From: an uncultured Gammaproteobacteria bacterium
GTDB taxonomy: Bacteria > Pseudomonadota > Gammaproteobacteria > SZUA-140
Assembly: GCA_945788675.1 (NCBI GenBank)
Contig: CALZMY010000244.1
Location: 1-6,980 of the forward strand
Length of the DNA: 6,980 nucleotides
Direction: 5' to 3'
The position numbers and the translations under genes were made by a program. Below the pieces are notes generated by a model. The model ran no database searches and was not told the DNA's origin. It worked only from the letters and a program-made list of their open reading frames with translations. Each line of letters starts with the position of its first letter. The first letter of the stretch is position 1. Shown in pieces: positions 1 to 6,980 of the stretch.

Positions 1-2
1 TG

Positions 3-2702
3 CTTGTATAGCAGTTTATGCGCTTCCATGACGACCAGCAGTATCAATGCTACGCCGAGAAGTTTCAACCAGTTTTCAAACGAGATTGGCTGGATATGGA
101 GGATATCCTGCATGATGGGGGTGTACATTGCACCGATATGAATCAGTTGTGCCGCGAGTGTGCCAAACAGCAGCAGTGGGTTGCGTAATGGGTTGTGGGT
201 AAGTGCAGAACGGGTCTCAGAGCGGCTATTAAAGACATGGACGTTCTCGAATAGCACCATCAGCAGTAGTGTTGCATTGCGTGCCTCGTCTACTGAGAAG
301 CCATTTGAAAGCAGCAAGCTGAAGGTGGCAAAGGCAACGCTGCCGACCAGCAATGCCGAGACCATGATGCGCTCAATCATCAAACGATTGAAGATGGGTT
401 CCTTGGGTGGACGTGGCGGCTGGTTCATTTCGCCGCCTTCTCTGGGTTCAAAGGCGAGTGCGACATCCTGGATGCCGTTGGTGGCGAGGTTGAGCCACAG
501 CAATTGTACCGCGAGCAGAGGCAGTGGCAGGCCACTAACCAGTGCTAGCATGAAGAGCACTACTTCGGCAGCCCCGGTGGAGAGCAGTAGAAAGATCACC
601 TTGCGGATGTTGTTATAGATAACGCGCCCCTCTTCGACGCCTGCAACGATCGAGTTGAAGTTGTCATCGGAGAGGATGATGTCGGCACTTTCGCGTGCCA
701 CATCGGTTCCCTTTTTGCCCATCGCGACACCGACATGGGCCGCCTGCATGGCAGGGCCGTCGTTGGCACCGTCGCCAGTGACAGCGACAAAATGACCGTT
801 GCGTTTCAATGATTCAACCAATTGCAGTTTCTGTTGCGGTTCGATGCGCGCAAAGACACGATGTTTGCGAGTGATGGTATCGATGGTGGCATGATCATCG
901 CTGGCGATCTGTTTAAGTTGTGCACCACTGATGACGTCATCATTTGTTTTGGCGAGGTTTAGTTCTCGTGCGATCGATAACGCTGTGGCGGGATGGTCGC
1001 CAGTGATCATCGCAGTGTCGATCCCTGCACTGCGGCAGGCGTCGAGTGCGCTACGGCTCTCTTCACGCAGTGGGTCAACCATCGCCACGAGTCCAATCAG
1101 TGTTAATTCCTGAAGATGTGCTTCGGCGAAGTCATCTTCACCCAGTTCAGTGCTACCCATTGCAAGTGCCAATACGCGATGGCCATTTGAGGCGAGATAT
1201 AGCATCGCCGCTTCTACATCATTGCGGTTGAGTATTGTGATGCCGTTGTTTGCAAGCATATGACTGCACATCTTGACGACGCGCTCGGTCGCCCCTTTGA
1301 CAAAGATGGTGTTTGATGACTCACCCGCTCGCTGGTGCAGGGTAGCGGCAAAGCGGTGCTCCGGTTCGAATGGGATCTGCGCAACTGTCATGTAGCTATT
1401 GTTGGCCTCAGGCTGGGTGATGCCAAGCTTGTGCGCCATTACCAGCAGCGCGACATCGACGCTGTCGCCATGTTGCGTCCAGCTACCCGCACGTTGTGCC
1501 AGAAAGCCTTCATTGCAGAGCGTGGCCGCCAGCGCTGCATGTTTTAAGTGGTCTGAGTGTGATGGATCGGGCTTGCCGTCACGCAAGGTCACAGTTCCCT
1601 CTGGGGTGACTCCCTGGCCGGAAAGTTCGAATAGCGCGCTGCCCGGCAGGCTAATGTAGCGTGCAGTCAGTTCGTTGAGGGTCAATGTACCCGTCTTGTC
1701 TGATGCGATAAAGGTGCAGGAGCCGAGTGATTCGACGGCGATCAGGCGGCGTACAATGACATTGCGTTTTGCCATACGACTCATGCCGATGGCGAGCGCT
1801 ACGGTGATTGCCACTGGTAGCCCTTCGGGAATTGCGCCGACAGCGAGTGCAACAACGAGAATAAAGACTTCATGCAGGGGCAGGTTGCGTGACAGGGTGA
1901 TTGCGGCGACGATGAGTGCAGCAAAGGCGACTGCGATACCGATGCGAAAGACCAGTTTCTCCATCCGCTGTTGCAGTGGCGAGTCGATTTTTTTTGTGCC
2001 GATGATTGCATCGGCCAGTTGTCCGAGTTCGGTTTTGAGCGCGGTTGCAGTAACGATGCCGGTGGCGCGCCCATAGGTGACATGAGTACCGGCGTAGGCC
2101 ATGTTGCTGCGTTCACTTAATGGAATTAGAGGTGGTATCGTTTGCGCTGCCTCTTTGTTGACTGGAATAGACTCCCCGGTTAGCAGCGATTCGTCGACGG
2201 CAAGCCCCTGTGTCATGATCAGGCGGAGGTCAGCGGGTACCTTGCTACCGCTCTCCAGTAAAACAATATCGCCCGGCACCAGTGCCTTGGCATCTATTTC
2301 AAAGGCCTCGCCTTCGCGTACCACATGAGTGTAGGTGGTGACCAGTTCGTTGAGTGCCTCGGCATTGTGTTGTGCCGAATACTCCTGCATGGTGCCGATG
2401 ATCGCATTGATCAATAGCACGATCGTGATGAAGCTGGCATCTGTCCACTCGCCGATCAGCAGGGAGATGAGTGCCGCCAGACCGAGGATGTAGACCAGTG
2501 GGCTGAGAAACTGCCGACTGAAGATCTGTATTATTCCCAGCGGTTTTTGCCGTGGCAAGGTATTAATACCGTATTTAAGCTGTCGCTCTGTTACCTCATC
2601 GAGGGTGAGGCCATGCATCGATGAGTGCAGTGACTCGATGTTCTCCTGCGCCGCCTGCGTATGTGGGGCTTCGGGAATTTGACAGCCTGATCCGGTTACC
2701 AT
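3..2702 (-). CDS. P2-type (SERCA/PMCA-like) cation-transporting P-type ATPase, C-terminal end cut by window edge
   Basis: This is an inner-membrane ATP-driven cation pump, read as 900 codons without a break from ATG at 2702 to the left edge. Visible in order: N-terminal cytoplasmic segment; helices M1 (about 66-84) and M2 (91-106); actuator domain with TGES at 175-178; M3 (250-270); M4 with PEGLP and Glu293; phosphorylation motif DKTGTLT with Asp335; nucleotide-binding Lys469 in KGAT; hinge motif TGDGANDGP at 642-650; M5-M6 (about 702-746) with Glu713; M7-M10, ending at residue 900. Spacing between M4 Glu and phospho-Asp (42) and between M5 Glu and M6 Asn (29) equals that in SERCA, supporting a P2A-like assignment. 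Asp800 of SERCA is Asn742 here, and Asn768 is Gly710, so calcium specificity is not assured. An in-frame TAG lies two codons before the ATG, fixing the longest start; the only Shine-Dalgarno-like AGGAA (2720-2716) is rather distant. Probably only a few C-terminal residues are missing. The family is near certain; the ion is not. Confidence 0.93.
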   Translation of the reverse strand, partial: MVTGSGCQIPEAPHTQAAQENIESLHSSMHGLTLDEVTERQLKYGINTLPRQKPLGIIQIFSRQFLSPLVYILGLAALISLLIGEWTDASFITIVLLINAIIGTMQEYSAQHNAEALNELVTTYTHVVREGEAFEIDAKALVPGDIVLLESGSKVPADLRLIMTQGLAVDESLLTGESIPVNKEAAQTIPPLIPLSERSNMAYAGTHVTYGRATGIVTATALKTELGQLADAIIGTKKIDSPLQQRMEKLVFRIGIAVAFAALIVAAITLSRNLPLHEVFILVVALAVGAIPEGLPVAITVALAIGMSRMAKRNVIVRRLIAVESLGSCTFIASDKTGTLTLNELTARYISLPGSALFELSGQGVTPEGTVTLRDGKPDPSHSDHLKHAALAATLCNEGFLAQRAGSWTQHGDSVDVALLVMAHKLGITQPEANNSYMTVAQIPFEPEHRFAATLHQRAGESSNTIFVKGATERVVKMCSHMLANNGITILNRNDVEAAMLYLASNGHRVLALAMGSTELGEDDFAEAHLQELTLIGLVAMVDPLREESRSALDACRSAGIDTAMITGDHPATALSIARELNLAKTNDDVISGAQLKQIASDDHATIDTITRKHRVFARIEPQQKLQLVESLKRNGHFVAVTGDGANDGPAMQAAHVGVAMGKKGTDVARESADIILSDDNFNSIVAGVEEGRVIYNNIRKVIFLLLSTGAAEVVLFMLALVSGLPLPLLAVQLLWLNLATNGIQDVALAFEPREGGEMNQPPRPPKEPIFNRLMIERIMVSALLVGSVAFATFSLLLSNGFSVDEARNATLLLMVLFENVHVFNSRSETRSALTHNPLRNPLLLFGTLAAQLIHIGAMYTPIMQDILHIQPISFENWLKLLGVALILLVVMEAHKLLYK

Positions 2703-2754
2703 CTGCTAAATCGTGTTCCTGTAGTTGAAAACTCGGTAGCGAAATAATATTACG

Positions 2755-2783
2755 CTTATAAGGTAACAATTTATCCGAGGCAA
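2755..2783 (-). promoter_or_regulatory. Candidate sigma70 promoter for the P-type ATPase
   Basis: On the minus strand a -35-like TTGCCT (2783-2778, four of six consensus bases) is followed after 17 bases by TATAAG (2760-2755, five of six). This would start transcription near 2748 and give a leader of roughly 45 bases before the ATG at 2702. The assignment rests on consensus match and position only. Confidence 0.45.
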
Positions 2784-2790
2784 ACATAGG

Positions 2791-2819
2791 CTTGAATCTG
2801 TCGATAGAGGCCCTTATAT
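2791..2819 (+). promoter_or_regulatory. Candidate sigma32 heat-shock promoter of clpB
   Basis: CTTGAA at 2791-2796 is followed after 14 bases by CCCTTATAT at 2811-2819. The E. coli sigma32 consensus is CTTGAAA then CCCCATNT, and the 14-base gap equals that in the dnaK P1 promoter as I recall it. The full -35 core and most of the -10 match. It lies about 60 bases ahead of clpB, a classic sigma32 regulon member. A weaker sigma70 reading overlaps it: TTGAAT (2792-2797), 17 bases, TATATA (2815-2820). Basal plus heat-induced transcription from the same place is therefore possible, by inference. Confidence 0.7.
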
Positions 2820-2867
2820 AGGTAGCATCATACGATAAACAGATGTATGTTTGAGATAATCAAGACA

Positions 2868-2874
2868 GTGAGGG
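2868..2874 (+). promoter_or_regulatory. Ribosome binding site of clpB
   Basis: GTGAGGG sits six bases before the ATG at 2881. It matches the anti-Shine-Dalgarno core GAGG at normal spacing and supports this start over any internal one for the full-length protein. Confidence 0.7.
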
Positions 2875-2880
2875 CTCCCC

Positions 2881-5484
<2,604 letters not shown>

Positions 5485-5502
5485 AAAATAAATATCGAGC
5501 AC

Positions 5503-5545
5503 GTGGTGGTTATCTAGTTGATAGCCACTGCCTGTTCTTTTTCCT
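5503..5545 (+). terminator. Possible weak intrinsic terminator of clpB
   Basis: GTGGTTATC (5506-5514) and GATAGCCAC (5520-5528) form a nine-pair stem with one G-U pair and a five-base loop. Two further G-U pairs and one G-C pair could extend it to 5503/5531. A five-T run (5538-5542) follows, but it is separated from the stem by several bases and the stem is not GC-rich, so termination may be inefficient. It lies 18 bases after the clpB stop codon, where a terminator is expected. Confidence 0.4.
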
Positions 5546-5656
5546 GATCTCTTGTTTAATTCTCCTGCTGCATTCTGCGTAGGTGGGCTCGCTGTGTTCA
5601 TGCAGTGATAATACAGCCTTTGTAGATGATTTTGGGCCTGCGATGGTTGGCTGGGG

Positions 5657-5662
5657 TATAAT
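5657..5662 (+). promoter_or_regulatory. Candidate -10 element for cmoAB
   Basis: A perfect TATAAT lies 32 bases before the preferred cmoA start. No good -35 is visible: the best is TTGGGC at 5632-5637, with a long 19-base spacer, and there is no extended -10 TG. Transcription would begin near 5669, leaving a leader of about 25 bases that contains the cmoA ribosome binding site. This suggests that cmoAB can be transcribed independently of clpB. Confidence 0.5.
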
Positions 5663-5694
5663 GCTGCTTTATGTTTTATGAAGAGAGTCATGTG

Positions 5695-6429
5695 ATGAAA
5701 ACGCTGGGCCCAGACCAGCTGTACGCAACACCGCTTAATGAGATCGTTGACTTCAGCTTTGATGAGTCTGTGGTAGATGTCTTTCCCGATATGATTAACC
5801 GTTCTGTGCCGGGATATAGCACGTTGATCAATGTGGTGGGTGTGCTAGCGGCACAATATGCGCAGGCGGGCAGTCAACTCTATGATTTGGGTTGTTCGTT
5901 GGGCGCCGTTACGATGTCAATGCGACGGCGATTAGTACAGCCGGATTGTACTATTTTTGCGGTCGATAATTCAGCAGCGATGCTGCAGCGCTGTCGTCAA
6001 TATGTGGAAGATGACGATGCGAGTGTGCCCGTTGAGTTTGTTTGTGCCGATATCCAGGATGTGTCAATTGCGTGTGCTTCTGTGGTGGTACTGAACCTGA
6101 CGTTACAGTTCGTTGATCCGGCACAGCGCAAAGCGGTGCTTGAAAAGATTTATGCTGGAATGTTGCCTGGTGGTGTGTTGGTATTATCTGAAAAACTAAC
6201 TTTTGCTGATGAGCAAGAGAGGGTGTTTTTTACTGAGATGCATCACGCATTTAAGAAAGCGAATGGTTACAGTGATCTTGAGGTGAGTCAGAAGCGGGCC
6301 GCGCTAGAGAAAGTACTGATCCCTGATACTCATGAACAGCATGAGGCACGATTGCGGGATGTCGGCTTTAGCGAAGTGCGTCAGTGGTTTCAATGCCTTA
6401 ATTTTGTCTCGTTCATTGCGGTGAAATGA
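5695..6429 (+). CDS. cmoA: Carboxy-S-adenosyl-L-methionine synthase CmoA, complete
   Basis: CmoA converts S-adenosylmethionine and prephenate to carboxy-SAM (with release of phenylpyruvate), the donor used by CmoB to make 5-oxyacetyluridine at tRNA wobble position 34. It is a cytoplasmic class I methyltransferase fold. The sequence shows the family-typical VFPDMI and RSVPGYS segments near the N-terminus, SAM-binding motif I YDLGCSLGA (63-71), and the C-terminal FKKANGYSDLEVSQKR segment, whose Arg201 matches the arginine that E. coli CmoA uses across the dimer (Arg199, from memory) to hold the carboxylate. It has 244 residues against 247 in E. coli. I chose ATG 5695 because AAGAGAG (5681-5687) precedes it at seven bases. 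An in-frame ATG at 5671 would add eight residues, but it has no ribosome binding site and falls at the predicted transcription start. The stop codon overlaps the cmoB start, so the two are translated from one message. Confidence 0.96.
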   Translation: MKTLGPDQLYATPLNEIVDFSFDESVVDVFPDMINRSVPGYSTLINVVGVLAAQYAQAGSQLYDLGCSLGAVTMSMRRRLVQPDCTIFAVDNSAAMLQRCRQYVEDDDASVPVEFVCADIQDVSIACASVVVLNLTLQFVDPAQRKAVLEKIYAGMLPGGVLVLSEKLTFADEQERVFFTEMHHAFKKANGYSDLEVSQKRAALEKVLIPDTHEQHEARLRDVGFSEVRQWFQCLNFVSFIAVK

Positions 6430-6980
6430 GTATTTATACGGCGCTTTATGAGAGGCTCGAAGGCTCCCCACTCAAACCATGGCTCGATACCTTAGCGACG
6501 ACGGTTGATGCGGCCTTTGGGCGTGGGCATGGCGATCTGGCCAAGTGGCAAGGTGCTGTTAATGCATTGCCACCCATCAAACCTTCGTCCATTGAGCTCT
6601 GTGCTGGCAGCGTCCGCATTGGCGAGGCCGCTGATGTTGATGTGGCGACGGCGGCCGAAATTGAACGTCAGTTACGCATTCTGCACCCCTGGCGTAAAGG
6701 GCCCTATTCGGTATTTGGGATTGATATCGATACTGAGTGGCGTTCCGACTGGAAATGGGAGCGGCTTAAGGGGCATATCTCACCGTTAACTGATCGCTAT
6801 GTGCTCGATGTAGGTTGTGGCAACGGTTATCATGCGTGGCGCATGGCGGGCGAAGGGGCGGCGCTGGTTGCTGGTGTCGACCCGACGATGTTGTTTGTGA
6901 TGCAGTACCAGGCATTGCAGCAATATATGCCGCAGGTGCCCGTTTATGTGCTACCGCTGGGAGTCGAACAGCTGCCGCAA
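6426..6980 (+). CDS. cmoB: tRNA U34 carboxymethyltransferase CmoB, N-terminal 185 residues
   Basis: CmoB transfers the carboxymethyl group of carboxy-SAM to 5-hydroxyuridine 34 in certain tRNAs, giving cmo5U and broadening wobble decoding. This 185-codon fragment runs open to the right edge; E. coli CmoB has about 323 residues, so roughly the last 40 percent is missing. It contains PWRKGP (88-93), whose Lys91 falls at the same number as the carboxy-SAM-contacting lysine of E. coli CmoB, then the conserved DTEWRSDWKW segment, then SAM motif I LDVGCGNGYH (from residue 127), and LPLGVEQLP near the edge, all as in E. coli CmoB. The ATG overlaps the cmoA TGA in an ATGA arrangement. Only a weak Shine-Dalgarno-like GCGGTG lies ahead of it, so translation probably couples to cmoA termination. 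It is too short here to check the C-terminal catalytic residues. Confidence 0.96.
   Translation, partial: MSIYTALYERLEGSPLKPWLDTLATTVDAAFGRGHGDLAKWQGAVNALPPIKPSSIELCAGSVRIGEAADVDVATAAEIERQLRILHPWRKGPYSVFGIDIDTEWRSDWKWERLKGHISPLTDRYVLDVGCGNGYHAWRMAGEGAALVAGVDPTMLFVMQYQALQQYMPQVPVYVLPLGVEQLPQ

Noticed and set aside
160..618. Plus-strand open frame of 152 codons
   Set aside because: It lies antisense to the membrane domain of the P-type ATPase, whose minus-strand frame translates to conserved M5-M8 motifs. The plus-strand product is Ser/Arg-rich, typical of a shadow frame, with no recognisable domain.
1675..2076. Plus-strand open frame of 133 codons
   Set aside because: It is antisense to the M3-M4 and phosphorylation region of the ATPase (PEGLP, DKTGT); low-complexity shadow composition and no family features.
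5571..5605. Inverted repeat CTGCAT ... ATGCAG in the clpB-cmoA gap
   Set aside because: A six-base stem with a loop of more than 20 bases and no following T-run is weak enough to be chance.
6505..6789. Plus-strand open frame of 94 codons
   Set aside because: It is out of frame within cmoB, whose own frame translates to PWRKGP, WRSDWKW and the SAM motif.

Overview
The window looks like ordinary chromosomal sequence from a gammaproteobacterium. The evidence is a ClpB that keeps the residue numbering of the E. coli protein through both nucleotide-binding domains, a cmoA-cmoB pair (a tRNA wobble-modification pathway typical of Gammaproteobacteria), and moderate GC with no sign of mobile DNA. I cannot name the genus from sequence alone. 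I found no RNA gene, CRISPR array, insertion sequence, attachment site or phage gene.

Layout. Positions 3-2702 (minus strand) hold a nearly complete P2-type cation-transporting ATPase. Its C-terminal end leaves the window at the left edge, within or just after the last membrane helix. A 178-base divergent intergenic region (2703-2880) follows. It carries a sigma70-like promoter facing the ATPase and a heat-shock (sigma32-like) promoter facing clpB. clpB (2881-5484, plus strand) encodes the complete ClpB disaggregase. A 210-base gap (5485-5694) holds a weak terminator-like hairpin just after clpB and a TATAAT -10 element just before cmoA. cmoA (5695-6429) and cmoB (6426 to the right edge, truncated) overlap by four bases and form an operon.

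How the genes relate. CmoA makes carboxy-S-adenosylmethionine and CmoB uses it to carboxymethylate 5-hydroxyuridine at tRNA position 34, so these two act in one pathway. ClpB works with the DnaK system to dissolve aggregates and appears to be separately heat-shock regulated. The ATPase is divergently transcribed, and I see no functional link between it and the other genes.

I did not find an undescribed system. The points most worth a second look are the ion-site substitutions in the ATPase (Asn and Gly where SERCA has Asp800 and Asn768), the sigma32-like clpB promoter, and an internal ATG in clpB near the site used in E. coli for the short ClpB isoform.
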